Source: Streptantibioticus ferralitis
GTDB taxonomy: Bacteria; Actinomycetota; Actinomycetes; Streptomycetales; Streptomycetaceae
DNA length: 64,000 nt
Reading direction: 5' to 3'
Assembly: GCF_029223525.1 (NCBI RefSeq)
Contig: NZ_JARHTQ010000003.1
Location: 372,001 to 436,000, forward strand
The notes beneath the pieces are model-generated. The model had not been told where the DNA came from, made no database searches, and was given only the letters and a program-made list of their open reading frames with translations. Of this stretch, positions 1-22,950 are shown piece by piece. The position numbers were made by a program, and so were the translations under genes. Within the stretch, counting starts at the first letter, position 1; every line of letters starts with the position of its first letter.

Positions 1-10245
<10,245 letters not shown>

Positions 10246-10290
10246 CGTGATCGGCTCTGCCTTGCTGGCTTCCGCGAGAGGGATGCACGT

Positions 10291-13200
10291 ATGAACGAGG
10301 AAAAGCTCCGCTACTTTCTCAAGCGGGTGACGGCCGATCTCCATGAAACCCGGCGTCGTCTGCAGGAAGTGGAGTCGGGGGAACAGGAGCCGATCGCGAT
10401 CGTCGGGATGAGCTGCCGCTACCCCGGGGGCGTCCAGTCGCCCGAGGACCTGTGGCGGCTGGTCGCCGAGGGCGCGGACGCCGTCTCGGGCTTCCCCACC
10501 GACCGCGGCTGGGACGTCGAGCGTCTCTTCGACGACGACCCCGACCAGCAGGGCACGAGCTACGTCAGCGAGGGCGGATTCCTCCACGAGGCCAACCACT
10601 TCGACCCGGCCTTCTTCGGGATCAGCCCGCGTGAGGCCGTGGCGATGGACCCCCAGCAGCGGCTGCTGCTGGAAGCCACCTGGGAGGCGTTCGAGCGGGC
10701 CGGTATCGACCCGGCGTCGGTGCGCGGCAGCCGTACCGGGGTGTTCGCGGGCGTGATGTACCACGACTACACCTCGCGGCTGCGCGCCGTCCCCGAAGGC
10801 GTCGAGGGCTACCTCGGCACCGGCGGTTCAAGCAGCATCGCCTCCGGCCGGGTGTCGTACACGTTCGGTCTTGAGGGTCCGGCGGTCACGGTCGACACGG
10901 CCTGCTCGTCGTCCCTCGTGACCCTGCATCTGGCCGTTCAGGCGCTGCGGAACGGCGAGTGCTCGCTCGCGCTGGCCGGTGGTGTCACCGTGATGCCGAC
11001 TCCGGGCACGTTCACCGAGTTCAGCCGCCAGCGCGGGCTGTCGTTCGACGGCCGCTGCAAGTCGTTCGCCGCCGCCGCCGACGGTACGGGGTGGGGCGAG
11101 GGTGTCGGCATGCTGCTGGTGGAGCGGTTGTCGGACGCCCAGCGCAACGGGCATCCGGTGTTGGCGATCGTGCGGGGTAGTGCGGTCAATCAGGATGGTG
11201 CGAGTAATGGGCTTACGGCGCCGAATGGTCCGTCGCAGCAGCGGGTGATTCGTCAGGCTTTGGCGAATGCGCGGTTGACGGCGGCGGATGTTGATGTGGT
11301 GGAGGCGCACGGTACGGGCACCACGTTGGGTGACCCGATCGAGGCGCAGGCGCTGCTGGCGACGTATGGGCAGGAGCGTTCCGACGACCAGCCGCTGTGG
11401 CTGGGGTCGATCAAGTCGAACATGGGCCATACGCAGGCCGCCGCTGGTGTTGCCGGGATCATCAAGATGGTGATGGCGATGCGGCATGGTGTGTTGCCGC
11501 AGACCCTGCATGTTGATGAGCCGACGCCGCATGTTGACTGGGCGGCGGGTGCGGTCTCGTTGCTGACCGAGGCGCGGGAGTGGCCGGAGACCGGCCGTCC
11601 GCGTCGAGCCGCCGTCTCCTCGTTCGGTATCAGCGGCACCAACGCCCACACGATCATCGAGCAGGCACCGCCGCTGGACGCGGAGGAAGCCGCCGGGGAG
11701 CCTCGGGCGCTCCCGGTGCTGCCATGGGTGCTGTCGGCGAAGACCACCGAGGCGTTGCGTGCGCAGGCCGAGCGCCTGCTGACGTACACGTCGGCACGCC
11801 CGGAACTCGACGTGGTCGACGTCGGTCACTCACTGGCGACGACCCGATCCGCGCTGGAGCACCGCGCTGCCGTCATCGCGGGCGATCGCGAGGTCCTCCT
11901 CGACCGCCTGGCGAAGCTCGCGGCCGGTGAGTCCCCCGCCGGAGTGGTCCAGGCAGCGGCGGACGGCCGGGGCAAGGTGGCGTTCCTGTTCACCGGTCAG
12001 GGCAGTCAGCGGCTCGGTATGGGGCGGGAGTTGTACGAGGCGTATCCGGCCTTCGCGGAGGCGTTGGATGCGGTGTGTGATGGCTTCGACCTGCCGTTGC
12101 GGGATGTGCTGTTCGGTTCTGATGGTGGCGTGCTGGATCAGACGGGGTGCACCCAGCCTGCGTTGTTCGCGGTTGAGGTGGCGTTGTTCCGGTTGGTTGA
12201 GTCGTGGGGGTTGAAGCCCGATTTCGTGTCCGGGCATTCGATCGGTGAACTTGCCGCCGCGCATGTTGCCGGGGTGCTGTCGCTGGATGACGCTTGTGCG
12301 TTGGTGGCGGCTCGTGGTCGGTTGATGCAGGAGCTGCCGGGTGGCGGTGCGATGGTGGCTGTTCAGGCCGCCGAGGATGAGGTCACGCTGACGGATGGCG
12401 TGAGCATTGCGGCGATCAATGGGCCTTCCTCTGTCGTCATCGCGGGCGACGAGGCCGAGGTTCTGGAGATCGCCGCGTCGTTCGAGGCGCAGGGTCGTAA
12501 GACGAAGCGGCTGACCGTGAGCCATGCGTTCCATTCGCCGCATATGGATGGGATGTTGGCGGACTTCCGCAAGGTGGCGGAGGGGCTGAGGTATGCGGCG
12601 CCGCGCATTCCGGTGGTGTCGAACCTGACTGGTGGGGTGGTCTCTGCCGAGGAGATCGGCTCGGCCGACTTCTGGGTACGGCATGTCCGCGAAGCGGTCC
12701 GCTTCCTCGACGGGGTGCGGGCTCTGGAGGACCAGGGTGTCACGACGTACATCGAGCTCGGCCCGGACGGTGTGCTGTCCGCGATGGCCCAGGACTGCGT
12801 CACGACTGATGACGCGGCGTTCCTCCCCGTACTGCGCGGTGGCCGCCCCGAGCCCGAGTCCCTGACCGTTGCCCTGGCCGAGGCCCATGTGCGTGGGGTG
12901 GCCGTCGACTGGACCGCGTACTTCGGCGGTACGGGCGCGGGCCGGGTGGACCTGCCCACGTACGCCTTCCAACACCAGCACTACTGGCTGGACGCGGGTA
13001 CCGCCGTTGGCGATGTCACCTCGGCCGGTCTGCGCTCGGCGGAGCACCCGCTGCTCGGCGCCGCCGTCTCGCTGGCGGACGCCGAGGGGTTCCTGTTCAC
13101 CGGCCGGCTGTCGTTGGACACACATCCGTGGCTGGCCGACCACGCCGTGATGGGCGCGGTGCTGCTCCCCGGCACCGCCTTCGTCGAGCTTGCCGTGCGT

Positions 13201-16200
13201 GCCGGGGACCAGGTCGGCTGCGACCAGGTGGACGAACTGACCCTGGAGGCCCCGCTGGTGCTGCCCGAGCAGGGCGGTGTGCAGCTTCAGCTCGCGATTG
13301 GCGCGCCGGATGAAGCCGGTCGCCGTTCCATGGCGTTCCACTCCCGCCCTGACCATGCGGCGGATGACGAGCCGTGGTTGCGGCATGCGACAGGTGTGCT
13401 GGCCCAGGGTGCGCGGGATGCGTCGTTCGATCCGGGCGTCTGGCCGCCGTCGGACGCGGAGGCGGTGGACGTCGCCGGTCTGTACGAGGGCTTGGCGGCC
13501 GCCGGGTTCACCTACGGTCCGGTGTTCCAGGGGCTGCGGGCCGCCTGGCGGCGTGGCGATGAGGTCTTCGTCGAGGTGAGCCTGCCGGAGGGCGCTGAGG
13601 ACGGTGCCTTTGGGCTGCACCCGGCGTTGCTGGACGCGGTGTTGCATGGCATCGGACTGGGCGAACTGGTCGAGGACACCGGGCAGGGACGTCTGCCGTT
13701 CTCCTGGTCGGGCGTCTCGCTGCACGCGGTGGGCGCGTCGGCGCTGCGGGTGCGGTTGGCGAAGGCCGGGCCGGACGCGGTGTCTTTGACGGTGGCGGAC
13801 CGGACCGGGCGGCCGGTGGCATCGGTGGATGCGCTGGTGCTGCGGTCGGTTTCGCCGGAGCAGCTCGGCGGCGGCCGTGACGATTTGGCGGATTCGCTGT
13901 TCCGGGTGGAGTGGTCGGAGCTGCCGGTGGGTTCGGCGGCTGCGGAGGGTCGTTGGGCCGTACTGGGCGCCGACGGCGCGGGCCTGCCGGACGCCGAGGT
14001 GTACGGGGATCTGGCGGCGCTGGCGGAGGCGGTGGAGTCCGGCGCCGTGGCGCCGGATCTGGTGCTGGCTTCGTACGAGCCCGATGGATCCGCTGATGTC
14101 CCGGCTGCGGTGCGTGCGGCCACCGCGTGGGCGTTGAGCCTGCTGCAGTCGTGGCTTGCCGATGAGCGGTTCGACGGTTCGCGGCTGGTGGTCGCGACGC
14201 GCGGTGCCGATCTGGTGGGTTCGGCCGTGCGGGGTCTGGTGCGGTCCGCGCAGTCGGAGAACCCGGGCCGGATCGTGCTGGTTGACGCGGAGGACGCTTC
14301 GTCGGAGCTGTTGGCGGCCGCGGTGGCGTCCGGTGAGCCGGAGGTGGCCGTACGCGGCGACCGGGTCGAGGTGCCCAGGCTGGCGCGGGCTGTCGCTGAC
14401 GGCGAGGAGTCGTCGTTCGCCGAGGACGGCACGGTGTTGATCACCGGTGCCAGTGGCCAGTTGGGCGGGGTGTTCGCCCGGCATCTGGTGGCCGAGCGCG
14501 GAGTGCGGCAGTTGCTGCTGGTGTCCCGGCGCGGCGACCAGGCCGAAGGCGCCGGTGAACTGGCTGCGGAACTCGCTGAATTGGGCGCACATGTGACGTG
14601 GGCGGCCTGTGATGTGGCCGATCGGGAGGCACTTGCGGGAGTGCTGGCCGCGGTTCCGGCCGAGCATCCGCTGACTGGGGTGGTGCACACCGCCGGTGTG
14701 CTGGACGACGGTGTCATTGGCTCGCTGACCGAGGAGCGCATCGATCGGGTTCTGCGTCCGAAGGTGGATGCGGCCTGGAACCTGCATGAGCTCACTCAGG
14801 ACGTGGATCTGTCGGCGTTTGTGTTGTTCTCGTCGGCTGCTGGTGTGTTCGGTGGTGCGGGGCAGGGCAATTACGCGGCGGCGAACAGCTTCCTTGACGC
14901 GCTGGCGGAGCACCGTAGGTCGCGGGGGCTGGCGGCGAGTTCGTTGGCGTGGGGTCTGTGGTCCACCGGTATGGCCGATGAGTTGGATGCGGCTGATGTT
15001 GAGCGGTTGAACCGTGGTGGTGTGGCCGCGTTGCCCGTGGCGGACGGTGTGGCGTTGTTCGACGCGGCTGGGCGCGCTGGTGAGGCGTTGTTGGTGCCGA
15101 TGCGGTTGGACATGGCCGGGTTGCGGGTGCAGGCGGGCAGCGGCATGCTGCCGCCCCTGCTGCGCGGCCTGGTCCGCACCCCCACCCGCCGCGCCACCGC
15201 GGCAGCGGCGGCGACCGGCGGATGGGCGGAACGCCTGGCCGGGCTCTCATCGGCCGAACGCGACCGCGCCGTCCTGGAGTTGGTCTGCACGCAGGTCGCC
15301 GCCGTCCTGGGGTTGGCGGGGCCGGAGACGGTCGAACCGCTGCGCGCCTTCAACGAGGTGGGCTTCGACTCCCTGACCGCCCTCGAACTGCGGAACCGGC
15401 TGAACGCGGCCACCGACGTACGACTCCCCGCCACCTTGATCTTCGACTACCCAACGCCGACGGCCCTGGCCGAGTACCTGGCAGCGGAATTCCTCGGTGC
15501 TCGGGCGGACACTGCCGTTCCGGCCGTTGCGGCGACGGCGGCGGATGACGAGCCGATCGCGATCGTGGCGATGAGCTGCCGCTTCCCCGGCCAAGTGCGG
15601 TCACCGGAAGACCTGTGGCAACTGGTCACCGAAGGCAGGGACGCGATATCCGGATTGCCGACCGATCGAGGCTGGGACGTGGAGGGTCTGTTCGACCCGG
15701 ACCCCGACCAGCCCGGTACGAGCTACACCCGCGATGGTGGCTTCCTGCACGACGCACACCACTTCGACCCGGTCTTCTTCGGCATCAGCCCGCGCGAGGC
15801 ATTGGCCACCGACCCGCAGCAGCGGCTGCTGTTGGAAGCCACCTGGGAGGCGTTCGAGCGGGCCGGTATCGACCCGGCGTCGGTGCGCGGCAGCCGTACG
15901 GGTGTCTTCGCGGGCGTGATGTACAACGACTACGGCACCCTCCTGCACCGCGCGCCTGACGGCCTTGAGGGATACATGGGCACCGCGAGCTCCGGCAGTG
16001 TGGCCTCGGGGCGGGTGTCGTACACGTTCGGTCTTGAGGGTCCGGCGGTCACGGTCGACACGGCCTGCTCGTCGTCTCTTGTCACCCTGCATCTGGCCGT
16101 TCAGGCGCTGCGGAACGGCGAGTGCTCGTTGGCGCTGGCCGGTGGTGTGACGGTGATGGCGACCCCGGGCACGTTCGTGGCGTTCAGCCGCCAGCGCGGT

Positions 16201-19200
16201 TTGGCGGCGGACGGCCGCTGCAAGCCGTTCGCCGCTGGTGCGGACGGTACGGCGTGGGGCGAGGGCGTCGGCATGCTGCTGGTGGAGCGGTTGTCGGATG
16301 CGCGGAAGAACGGTCATCCGGTGTTGGCGATCGTGCGTGGTAGTGCGGTCAATCAGGATGGTGCGAGTAATGGTCTGACGGCGCCGAATGGTCCGTCGCA
16401 GCAGCGGGTGATTCGTCAGGCTTTGGCGAATGCGCGGTTGACGGCGGCGGATGTTGATGTGGTGGAGGCGCACGGTACGGGTACCACGTTGGGTGACCCG
16501 ATCGAGGCGCAGGCGCTGCTGGCGACGTATGGGCAGGAGCGTTCCGACGACCAGCCGCTGTGGCTGGGTTCGATCAAGTCGAACATGGGCCATACGCAGG
16601 CCGCCGCTGGTGTTGCCGGGATCATCAAGATGGTGATGGCGATGCGGCATGGTGTGTTGCCGCAGACCCTGCACGTGGATCAGCCGTCGCCGCATGTTGA
16701 CTGGTCCGCTGGCGCGGTCTCGCTACTGACCGAGGCGCGGGAGTGGCCGGAGACCGGCCGTCCGCGCAGGGCCGCCGTCTCCTCGTTCGGTATCAGCGGC
16801 ACCAACGCGCACACGATCATCGAGCAGGCACCGGTCCTCGCGGACGACCAGCCGGAGCAGATTCCGGCGGCGCCGAAGGTCCTGCCGTGGGCGCTGTCGG
16901 CCAGGTCTGCTGATGCGCTGCGGGGGCAGGCGGAGCGGCTGCGTACGCGGGTGGCCGCTGACCCGGACATGGGTCTGGCGGACGTTGGCCACTCGCTGGC
17001 CACCGGGCGCGCCCTCTTCGAGCACCGCGCGGTAGTGGTGGCGGGGGAGAGGAAGACGTTCCTCGCGGGCCTGGCGGCGCTGGCTGAAGGCCGTGAGGCC
17101 GCTGGGGTGATCGAGGGTTCGCCGGTCGGCGGGAAGGTCGCGTTCCTGTTCACCGGGCAGGGCAGCCAGCGGCTGGGCATGGGCCGGGAGCTATATGAGG
17201 TGTATCCCGTGTTCGCCGAGGCGCTGGACGCGGTCTGCGAGCGCTTCGAACTGCCGTTGAAGGATGTGCTGTTCGGGAACGAAGCCACGTTGCTGGACCA
17301 GACCGCTTACACGCAGCCCGCGCTGTTCGCGGTCGAGGTGGCGTTGTTCCGGTTGGTGGAGTCGTGGGGGATCAGGCCGGACTTCCTGTCCGGGCATTCC
17401 ATTGGTGAACTCGCCGCCGCGCATGTGGCCGGGGTGCTGTCGCTCGATGACGCCTGCACGTTGGTGGCGGCTCGTGGCCGGTTGATGCAGGAGCTGCCGG
17501 GTGGCGGCGCGATGGTGGCCGTGCAGGCGTCGGCGGACGAGGTCAGTCAACTGTTGACCGAGCGGGTCAGCATTGCCGCGATCAACGGTCCGACGTCGGT
17601 CGTCATCGCGGGCGACGAGGACGCGGCCCTGGAGATCGCCGCGGCCTTCGAGGCGCAGGGTCGTAAGACCAAGCGGCTGACCGTCAGCCATGCGTTCCAC
17701 TCGCCGCACATGGACGGCATGCTGGACGCCTTCCGCAAGATCGCGGAGGGCCTGACCTACCAAGCCCCGCGCATCCCGATCGTCTCCAACCTCACCGGCA
17801 CCGTCGTCTCGGCCGATGAGATCACCACTCCGGACTTCTGGGTCCGACATGTCCGTGAGGCCGTCCGTTTCCTCGACGGCATCCGCACGCTGGAGGCCCA
17901 GAACGTCACGACGTTCGTCGAGCTCGGCCCGGACGGTGTGCTGTCGGCGATGGCCCAGGACTGCGTCACGGCTGATGGCGCCGCCTTCGTCCCCGTACTC
18001 CGCACCGGCTGCCCCGAACCCGAAACCCTGACCGCCGCCTTGGCCCAGGCCCACGTCAACGGCATCGCCGTCGACTGGCAGGCGTACTTCACCGGAACCG
18101 GCGCCCGCCGCGTCGACCTGCCCACCTACGCCTTCCAGCACCAGCGGTACTGGATCGACGTCCCGGTCACCGCGGGCGATGTCGCGTCCGCCGGACTGGG
18201 GGCGGCCGATCACCCGCTGCTGGGGGCGGCGGTGGAGTTGCCGGAATCCGATGGCTACGTCTTCACCGGGCGGCTGGGGTTGCGGACGCACCCCTGGCTG
18301 GCCGACCACGCCGTGGCCGGGACGGTGCTGCTACCTGGTACGGCGTTCGTCGAGCTGGCGATCCGGGCCGGGGACCAGGTCGGCTGCGATGTGCTGGAAG
18401 AACTCACCCTTGAGTCCCCGCTGATCCTTTCCTCGGAAGGCGCTGTTCAACTGCGGCTCTCCGTAGCCGAGTCGGACGCGTCAGGCCGTCGGGCGCTGAC
18501 CCTGCACTCGCGGGCGCAGGACGCCTCGGCCGACGAGCCGTGGATCCGGCACGCAAGCGGCGTACTCGCGGCCGGTCCCGCCCGACCGGCGGCCGATCTT
18601 GCCGTCTGGCCCCCGGCCGACGCGGAATCGCTTGACGTCGGCGGGCTCTACGAGCGGTTCGCAGATGGCGGCTTCGGGTACGGGCCCGCCTTCCAGGGGC
18701 TACGGGCCGCTTGGCGGCGCGGCGACGAGATCTTCGCGGAGCTTCAGCTGCCGCAGGAGCAGCACGCCGACGCCGCCCGATTCGGTCTGCACCCGGCACT
18801 GCTCGACTCCGCGTTGCACGGCCTGGCCTTGGGCGGTATCACCGGTGGTGCCGATGAAGCCGGAAAGGCCCAGGAAGCCGCTGGCGGCCATGGCACCGAC
18901 GCGCCGGGGATCCGGCTCCCGTTCTCCTGGAGCGGAGTCTCCCTGCATGCCATCGGCGCGTCCGCGCTCCGGGTGCGGATCGCACCGGCCGGGGACGGTT
19001 CCGTGTCGCTGACGGCGGTGGACGAGACCGGCGGCCTTGTCGCATCGGTCGAGTCGCTGGCGTTGCGGCGGATCGATCCGGCCCAACTGCAGGCCGCCCA
19101 AGTACAGATGACGTTCCATGACTCCCTCTTCCGGGTGGAGTGGACGGCTGTCCCCGGCCAGGGTGCGGTACCGGCCCGGCGCTGGGCCGTGCTCGGCGCC

Positions 19201-21705
19201 GATCACCTCAAGTTGGGGGCCGCGCTGGAGGCGGCCGGTGTCGCGATCGACAGCTACGCCGATCTCGCGGCGCTCGCCGGTGTCGTACAGGCGGGCAAGC
19301 CCATGCCCGAGGTGGTTCTCGCGCCCTGCCCGACCGACGAGGTGGGCAGCGACGCGGAAGCGGCCCGCCAGGTGACCCATGACGCCCTGGGCGTCGTGCA
19401 GTCATGGCTGGCCGAGGAGGCCTTCGAGGGCGCGCGGCTGGTGTTCGTCACCCGTGGCGCGGTGGCCGCCCACGGTGATGCGGGTGTGGCGGACCTGGTC
19501 CACGCCCCGCTGTGGGGTCTGCTGCGTTCGGCCCAGACGGAGAACCCGGAACGTCTCGTTCTGCTGGACATCGACGATCAGGACGCCTCGTACGGTCTGC
19601 TGCCCGGTGCTCTGGTCGATGGCGAGGCGCAACTGGCCGTTCGCGCGGGCGGGTTGTACGTCCCGCGCCTGGCCAGGGTTCCGGTTGCCGTGCGGGAGGA
19701 GGCCGACGCCGCCCTACCGCCGTTCAACCCGGACGGCACCGTGCTGATCACGGGAGCCACCGGGGCGCTCGGTGGGCTCGTCGCCCGGCACCTGGTGGCC
19801 GAACACGGCGTACGCCGACTGCTGCTCACCAGCCGTCGCGGACCGCAGGCGGAAGGCGCCGCGGAGTTGGTGGCCGAGTTGTCCGAACTGGGTGCGAACG
19901 CGGTCGTCGCGGCCTGTGACGCGGCCGACCGCGATGCGCTGCAGCGGCTGCTCGACGGTGTCCCCGACGCGCATCCGCTCACCGCCGTCGTGCACACCGC
20001 CGGTGTGCTGGACGATGCGCTGATCCCGTCGCTCACCGCGGACCGGATCGACACGGTGTTCCGGCCGAAGGTGGACGCGGCACTGAATCTGCACGAGCTG
20101 ACCCGGGACCTGGAGCTGGACGCGTTCGTCCTGTTCTCGTCCGCGGCCGGCGTCTTCGGCACCCCCGGTCAGGGCAACTACGCGGCGGCCAATGCCTTCC
20201 TGGACGCGCTGGCGGAACGCCGCCGGGCCGAGGGGCTGCCCGCGGTCTCGCTCGCCTGGGGGCTGTGGGCCCAGCGCAGCGCGATGACCGGCGAGTTGGC
20301 CGACGCGGATGTGCAGCGGATGGCCCGGGGCGGTCTGCTGCCGTTGTCGACCGAGCGCGGACTGGCGCTGTTCGACACCGCGTGCGGGGGTGCGGTTGCC
20401 GACGAGGCCGCGTTGGTGCCGGTGAGTCTGGACACCGCGCCGCTCAGGGCCCAGGCGGCCGTCGGCGCGTTGCCCGGCCTGTTCCGCGGGTTGGTACGGG
20501 GTGTCGCCCGACGTACCGCGCAGGCCGGGGGCGCCGCGGACACGGGGGCGGACACGCTCCTGCGGCGGCTGGCCGGGCTGGGCGAGGCCGAGCAGGAGGA
20601 CGTGCTGCTGGGGCTGGTGCGCGCACAGGTGGCCGTCGTTCTGGGGTATGCGTCGCCGGACGAGGTCGGCGCGGGCCGGGAGTTCCTCGAACTGGGTGTG
20701 GACTCGCTGACCGCCGTCGAACTGCGCAACCGGCTGAACGCGGCGACCGGGCTGCGGCTGCCTCCGACGCTGCTGTTCGACCACCCGACGCCGACGCTGA
20801 CCGCCCAGCGGCTGCGCGCCGAGCTGGCCGGGGCGGCGCCCGACGGCGCACAGGCGGCGGCCGGTGCGGACGAGCCGACCGGCGGTGTCTTCGGCGCGAT
20901 GCTGCAGCAGGCCGGTGAACTCGGCAAGTCGGGTGAGTTCATGGGGCTGTTGATGGAGGCCTCGCGATTCCGGCCGTCCTTCGGTTCGGCGGCGGAGCTG
21001 CGAAAGGCGCCGAGCCTGGTCCGGCTGTCCTCCGGTGACCGGCAGCCCGGCCTGGTCTGCTTCTCCTCGATCCTGTCGATCTCCGGACCGCACCAGTACG
21101 CCCGGTTCGCCGCGGCCTTCCGGGGCCGTCGGGACCTGTGGGCGCTGGGTGCGCCCGGCTTCCTCGGCGGGGAGCAGCTGCCCGCGACCAAGGAGGCGGT
21201 GATCGAGGCGCAGGCGGAGGCGGTGGTACGGCATGCCGACGGCAAGCCGTTCGTACTGCTCGGCCACTCCTCGGGCGGGATGCTCGCACACGCGGTCGCG
21301 GCGCGGCTGGAGGACGACGGGGTGTTCCCCGAAGCGGTCGTGCTGATCGACATCTACTCGCACGACGATGACGCGATCGTGGGCATCCAGCCGGGGCTGG
21401 CCGAGGGGATGAACGAACGGCAGGAGAGCTATGTGCCGGTCGACGACACCCGACTGCTCGCGATGGGCGGGTACTTCCGGCTGTTCGGCGACTGGAAGCC
21501 GCAGCCGGTCCGCACTCCGACGCTGCTGGTCCGGGCCGGGGAGCGGCTCTTCGACTGGACCAGGGACGGCGACTGGCGGTCCTACTGGGACCTGGAGCAC
21601 ACGGCCGTGGACGTGCCGGGCAACCACTTCACGATGATGGAGCAGCACGCCGACACCACCGCTCGGGCGGTGGACGACTGGCTCGCCGGAACCGACGGGC
21701 GCTGA
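10291..21705 (+). CDS. Type I modular polyketide synthase, two modules plus terminal thioesterase
   Basis: 3804 residues. It begins with a coiled-coil docking segment (about 30 residues, rich in K/R/E) followed at once by the KS. First module: KS 10390-11670, AT 11975-12890, DH 13050-13870, KR 14430-15120, ACP 15270-15480. Second module: KS 15550-16830, AT 17145-18060, DH 18205-19090, KR 19735-20430, ACP 20610-20830. TE about 21045-21690. Both ATs carry HAFH (malonyl). Both KRs carry LDD (B-type). Both DH motifs are canonical ([20 protein letters not shown]). The TE nucleophile is in GHSSG (Ser codon 21268-21270), with a GNHF histidine near the end. As the chain-terminating enzyme it releases the product by hydrolysis or lactonisation. 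With the upstream gene it gives four successive KR/DH acetate units, a conjugated tetraene alpha,beta to the carboxyl. The start has AGAGGG upstream. Confidence 0.97.
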   Translation: MNEEKLRYFLKRVTADLHETRRRLQEVESGEQEPIAIVGMSCRYPGGVQSPEDLWRLVAEGADAVSGFPTDRGWDVERLFDDDPDQQGTSYVSEGGFLHEANHFDPAFFGISPREAVAMDPQQRLLLEATWEAFERAGIDPASVRGSRTGVFAGVMYHDYTSRLRAVPEGVEGYLGTGGSSSIASGRVSYTFGLEGPAVTVDTACSSSLVTLHLAVQALRNGECSLALAGGVTVMPTPGTFTEFSRQRGLSFDGRCKSFAAAADGTGWGEGVGMLLVERLSDAQRNGHPVLAIVRGSAVNQDGASNGLTAPNGPSQQRVIRQALANARLTAADVDVVEAHGTGTTLGDPIEAQALLATYGQERSDDQPLWLGSIKSNMGHTQAAAGVAGIIKMVMAMRHGVLPQTLHVDEPTPHVDWAAGAVSLLTEAREWPETGRPRRAAVSSFGISGTNAHTIIEQAPPLDAEEAAGEPRALPVLPWVLSAKTTEALRAQAERLLTYTSARPELDVVDVGHSLATTRSALEHRAAVIAGDREVLLDRLAKLAAGESPAGVVQAAADGRGKVAFLFTGQGSQRLGMGRELYEAYPAFAEALDAVCDGFDLPLRDVLFGSDGGVLDQTGCTQPALFAVEVALFRLVESWGLKPDFVSGHSIGELAAAHVAGVLSLDDACALVAARGRLMQELPGGGAMVAVQAAEDEVTLTDGVSIAAINGPSSVVIAGDEAEVLEIAASFEAQGRKTKRLTVSHAFHSPHMDGMLADFRKVAEGLRYAAPRIPVVSNLTGGVVSAEEIGSADFWVRHVREAVRFLDGVRALEDQGVTTYIELGPDGVLSAMAQDCVTTDDAAFLPVLRGGRPEPESLTVALAEAHVRGVAVDWTAYFGGTGAGRVDLPTYAFQHQHYWLDAGTAVGDVTSAGLRSAEHPLLGAAVSLADAEGFLFTGRLSLDTHPWLADHAVMGAVLLPGTAFVELAVRAGDQVGCDQVDELTLEAPLVLPEQGGVQLQLAIGAPDEAGRRSMAFHSRPDHAADDEPWLRHATGVLAQGARDASFDPGVWPPSDAEAVDVAGLYEGLAAAGFTYGPVFQGLRAAWRRGDEVFVEVSLPEGAEDGAFGLHPALLDAVLHGIGLGELVEDTGQGRLPFSWSGVSLHAVGASALRVRLAKAGPDAVSLTVADRTGRPVASVDALVLRSVSPEQLGGGRDDLADSLFRVEWSELPVGSAAAEGRWAVLGADGAGLPDAEVYGDLAALAEAVESGAVAPDLVLASYEPDGSADVPAAVRAATAWALSLLQSWLADERFDGSRLVVATRGADLVGSAVRGLVRSAQSENPGRIVLVDAEDASSELLAAAVASGEPEVAVRGDRVEVPRLARAVADGEESSFAEDGTVLITGASGQLGGVFARHLVAERGVRQLLLVSRRGDQAEGAGELAAELAELGAHVTWAACDVADREALAGVLAAVPAEHPLTGVVHTAGVLDDGVIGSLTEERIDRVLRPKVDAAWNLHELTQDVDLSAFVLFSSAAGVFGGAGQGNYAAANSFLDALAEHRRSRGLAASSLAWGLWSTGMADELDAADVERLNRGGVAALPVADGVALFDAAGRAGEALLVPMRLDMAGLRVQAGSGMLPPLLRGLVRTPTRRATAAAAATGGWAERLAGLSSAERDRAVLELVCTQVAAVLGLAGPETVEPLRAFNEVGFDSLTALELRNRLNAATDVRLPATLIFDYPTPTALAEYLAAEFLGARADTAVPAVAATAADDEPIAIVAMSCRFPGQVRSPEDLWQLVTEGRDAISGLPTDRGWDVEGLFDPDPDQPGTSYTRDGGFLHDAHHFDPVFFGISPREALATDPQQRLLLEATWEAFERAGIDPASVRGSRTGVFAGVMYNDYGTLLHRAPDGLEGYMGTASSGSVASGRVSYTFGLEGPAVTVDTACSSSLVTLHLAVQALRNGECSLALAGGVTVMATPGTFVAFSRQRGLAADGRCKPFAAGADGTAWGEGVGMLLVERLSDARKNGHPVLAIVRGSAVNQDGASNGLTAPNGPSQQRVIRQALANARLTAADVDVVEAHGTGTTLGDPIEAQALLATYGQERSDDQPLWLGSIKSNMGHTQAAAGVAGIIKMVMAMRHGVLPQTLHVDQPSPHVDWSAGAVSLLTEAREWPETGRPRRAAVSSFGISGTNAHTIIEQAPVLADDQPEQIPAAPKVLPWALSARSADALRGQAERLRTRVAADPDMGLADVGHSLATGRALFEHRAVVVAGERKTFLAGLAALAEGREAAGVIEGSPVGGKVAFLFTGQGSQRLGMGRELYEVYPVFAEALDAVCERFELPLKDVLFGNEATLLDQTAYTQPALFAVEVALFRLVESWGIRPDFLSGHSIGELAAAHVAGVLSLDDACTLVAARGRLMQELPGGGAMVAVQASADEVSQLLTERVSIAAINGPTSVVIAGDEDAALEIAAAFEAQGRKTKRLTVSHAFHSPHMDGMLDAFRKIAEGLTYQAPRIPIVSNLTGTVVSADEITTPDFWVRHVREAVRFLDGIRTLEAQNVTTFVELGPDGVLSAMAQDCVTADGAAFVPVLRTGCPEPETLTAALAQAHVNGIAVDWQAYFTGTGARRVDLPTYAFQHQRYWIDVPVTAGDVASAGLGAADHPLLGAAVELPESDGYVFTGRLGLRTHPWLADHAVAGTVLLPGTAFVELAIRAGDQVGCDVLEELTLESPLILSSEGAVQLRLSVAESDASGRRALTLHSRAQDASADEPWIRHASGVLAAGPARPAADLAVWPPADAESLDVGGLYERFADGGFGYGPAFQGLRAAWRRGDEIFAELQLPQEQHADAARFGLHPALLDSALHGLALGGITGGADEAGKAQEAAGGHGTDAPGIRLPFSWSGVSLHAIGASALRVRIAPAGDGSVSLTAVDETGGLVASVESLALRRIDPAQLQAAQVQMTFHDSLFRVEWTAVPGQGAVPARRWAVLGADHLKLGAALEAAGVAIDSYADLAALAGVVQAGKPMPEVVLAPCPTDEVGSDAEAARQVTHDALGVVQSWLAEEAFEGARLVFVTRGAVAAHGDAGVADLVHAPLWGLLRSAQTENPERLVLLDIDDQDASYGLLPGALVDGEAQLAVRAGGLYVPRLARVPVAVREEADAALPPFNPDGTVLITGATGALGGLVARHLVAEHGVRRLLLTSRRGPQAEGAAELVAELSELGANAVVAACDAADRDALQRLLDGVPDAHPLTAVVHTAGVLDDALIPSLTADRIDTVFRPKVDAALNLHELTRDLELDAFVLFSSAAGVFGTPGQGNYAAANAFLDALAERRRAEGLPAVSLAWGLWAQRSAMTGELADADVQRMARGGLLPLSTERGLALFDTACGGAVADEAALVPVSLDTAPLRAQAAVGALPGLFRGLVRGVARRTAQAGGAADTGADTLLRRLAGLGEAEQEDVLLGLVRAQVAVVLGYASPDEVGAGREFLELGVDSLTAVELRNRLNAATGLRLPPTLLFDHPTPTLTAQRLRAELAGAAPDGAQAAAGADEPTGGVFGAMLQQAGELGKSGEFMGLLMEASRFRPSFGSAAELRKAPSLVRLSSGDRQPGLVCFSSILSISGPHQYARFAAAFRGRRDLWALGAPGFLGGEQLPATKEAVIEAQAEAVVRHADGKPFVLLGHSSGGMLAHAVAARLEDDGVFPEAVVLIDIYSHDDDAIVGIQPGLAEGMNERQESYVPVDDTRLLAMGGYFRLFGDWKPQPVRTPTLLVRAGERLFDWTRDGDWRSYWDLEHTAVDVPGNHFTMMEQHADTTARAVDDWLAGTDGR

Positions 21706-21715
21706 CGGCAGCGGT

Positions 21716-21761
21716 CTCCCGTCCGGTCCCACACACCCCCGTGTGCGGGACCGGACGGGAG
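21716..21761. terminator. Terminator after the PKS/TE gene
   Basis: 21-base arms (21716-21736 and 21741-21761) pair with a single G-U mismatch around a 4-base loop, 11 bases after the PKS stop codon. Confidence 0.85.
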
Positions 21762-21926
21762 TGCCTTCTACCGCCTTCAGCGCCGACTGGGACGGACTCC
21801 CGCCGCCGGTGACATCCTCCGGCGGGCTTTCAGTGGGCTGCCAGCGACCTCGACGAACTCGCGCGGGCCCGGCACGACTACGACTTCGACACTGACCCGG
21901 CCCGCCAGCGCTGACCTTGAAGAACA
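21762..21926. other. Spacer between two convergent terminators
   Basis: 165 bases with no supported gene. A short plus-strand reading ending at the TGA at 21912-21914 (DLDELARARHDYDFDTDP and onward) has coding-like composition and may be the tail of a lost gene, but no family was recognised. Confidence 0.4.
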
Positions 21927-21973
21927 GGCCGAGGGCCGGGCTCCACCTTTCCGGTGGGGCCCGGCCCTCGGCC
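21927..21973. terminator. Terminator after the minus-strand acyltransferase operon
   Basis: Arms 21927-21947 and 21953-21973 (21 bases, one G-U pair) flank a 5-base loop, directly beyond the acyltransferase stop at 21982. Together with 21716-21761 it insulates the convergent PKS and exporter operons. Confidence 0.85.
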
Positions 21974-21981
21974 GTTGGACG

Positions 21982-22929
21982 TTACTTGTTGCGTTCGCGG
22001 GAGCGCTTGGGCAGGCCCACCGCCAGCACCTCGAAGTTGTCCTTGGTGCAGTCCAGCCGGTGGAAGAGGTTGTCAGGGCCGGTCACACACACCTTGGCCA
22101 CCCCGGCCTCCTTCAACGTGGCCACCACGTTGAGCCAGTTGATCGGGCGGTCGAAGGTGTCCAGCATCATGGTCCGCATCCCGGCCGCGGAGTTGATGAC
22201 GGTACCGTCCTGGTCGGTGACCACGGGCAGCTTCGGGTCGGCCAGTTCGTACGAGGAGAAGACCTGCTCCTCGGCCTCGCGCCGCAGCGCGGCGAACGCG
22301 GGGGCGTGTACCGGGGGCCGCATGGAGTACATGGAGTAGCCGCCGGCCTTGCTGATCTTCTGCTTGAGCCCTTCGAGTTCCTTCTCCCGGAGCGAGAGCA
22401 TGTAGAAACCGTGGTCGAGATATCCCGAGAAGTCGTACCACTCGTCGCGCTCGTCGAATTCGGCCAGGATCTCCTTGAGCCGCTCCTCGGGGGTGCGGAC
22501 GAAGGAGTGGGTGACCACGTCCGTGTACTCCCGGCGGAAGAACTCCTCCTCGCAGCGGGCGAGTTCCGCGGTGAGCCGGACCACCTCGGCGAAGGGCAGA
22601 CTGCCGACATAGGCGGCCGCCGCCTTCTGGCCGAAGCTCGGGCCGACGCAGAAGTCGGGGCTGATGCCGTGGGTCTCCTCGGCCCGGTCGGCCATGGCCA
22701 TCGAGTTGACCAGGAAGGCCACCTGGCTGAACTCGGAGTAGTCCTCGGTGGCCTCCCGGAAGTTGTCGAAGACCGATGTGCCCAGCGCCTCGTCGGCCTC
22801 CGCGAGACGGCGCCGGGCGAACGGGTCCAGCATCAGGAACTTGCCCACCTCGGAGAAGCTGGAGGGGCCCATGCCGGGGAACACGATGGCGGTAGGCGCC
22901 TGCTCGGATGTGGTCATGATGTGGTGCAT
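21982..22929 (-). CDS. Discrete acyltransferase (malonyl-transacylase fold), probable starter-loading AT
   Basis: 315 residues. Features of the FabD/AT fold are visible: FPGMG near residue 17, nucleophile motif GPSFG (Ser98) and VHAPAF (His208). It lacks the usual GHSxG and HAFH sequences of extender ATs and resembles stand-alone ATs that move unusual acyl units onto PKS carrier proteins. It is the third gene of a minus-strand unit with the ABC exporter (22-base gap). In linear polyene clusters of the ECO-02301/clethramycin type a discrete AT loads the arginine-derived starter onto the loading ACP, and that role is inferred here. A malonyl-CoA transacylase role or editing role is the alternative. 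Two ATG starts are possible, 22929 and 22917, and neither has an ideal ribosome site. Confidence 0.85.
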   Translation of the reverse strand: MHHIMTTSEQAPTAIVFPGMGPSSFSEVGKFLMLDPFARRRLAEADEALGTSVFDNFREATEDYSEFSQVAFLVNSMAMADRAEETHGISPDFCVGPSFGQKAAAAYVGSLPFAEVVRLTAELARCEEEFFRREYTDVVTHSFVRTPEERLKEILAEFDERDEWYDFSGYLDHGFYMLSLREKELEGLKQKISKAGGYSMYSMRPPVHAPAFAALRREAEEQVFSSYELADPKLPVVTDQDGTVINSAAGMRTMMLDTFDRPINWLNVVATLKEAGVAKVCVTGPDNLFHRLDCTKDNFEVLAVGLPKRSRERNK

Positions 22930-22950
22930 GCCCTTACTGCTCGGTGGGGT

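Noticed and set aside
11830-14913. 1027-codon open frame on the minus strand
   Set aside because: Same effect opposite the second PKS gene; repeats parts of the 5155-8607 shadow because the modules themselves are duplicated.
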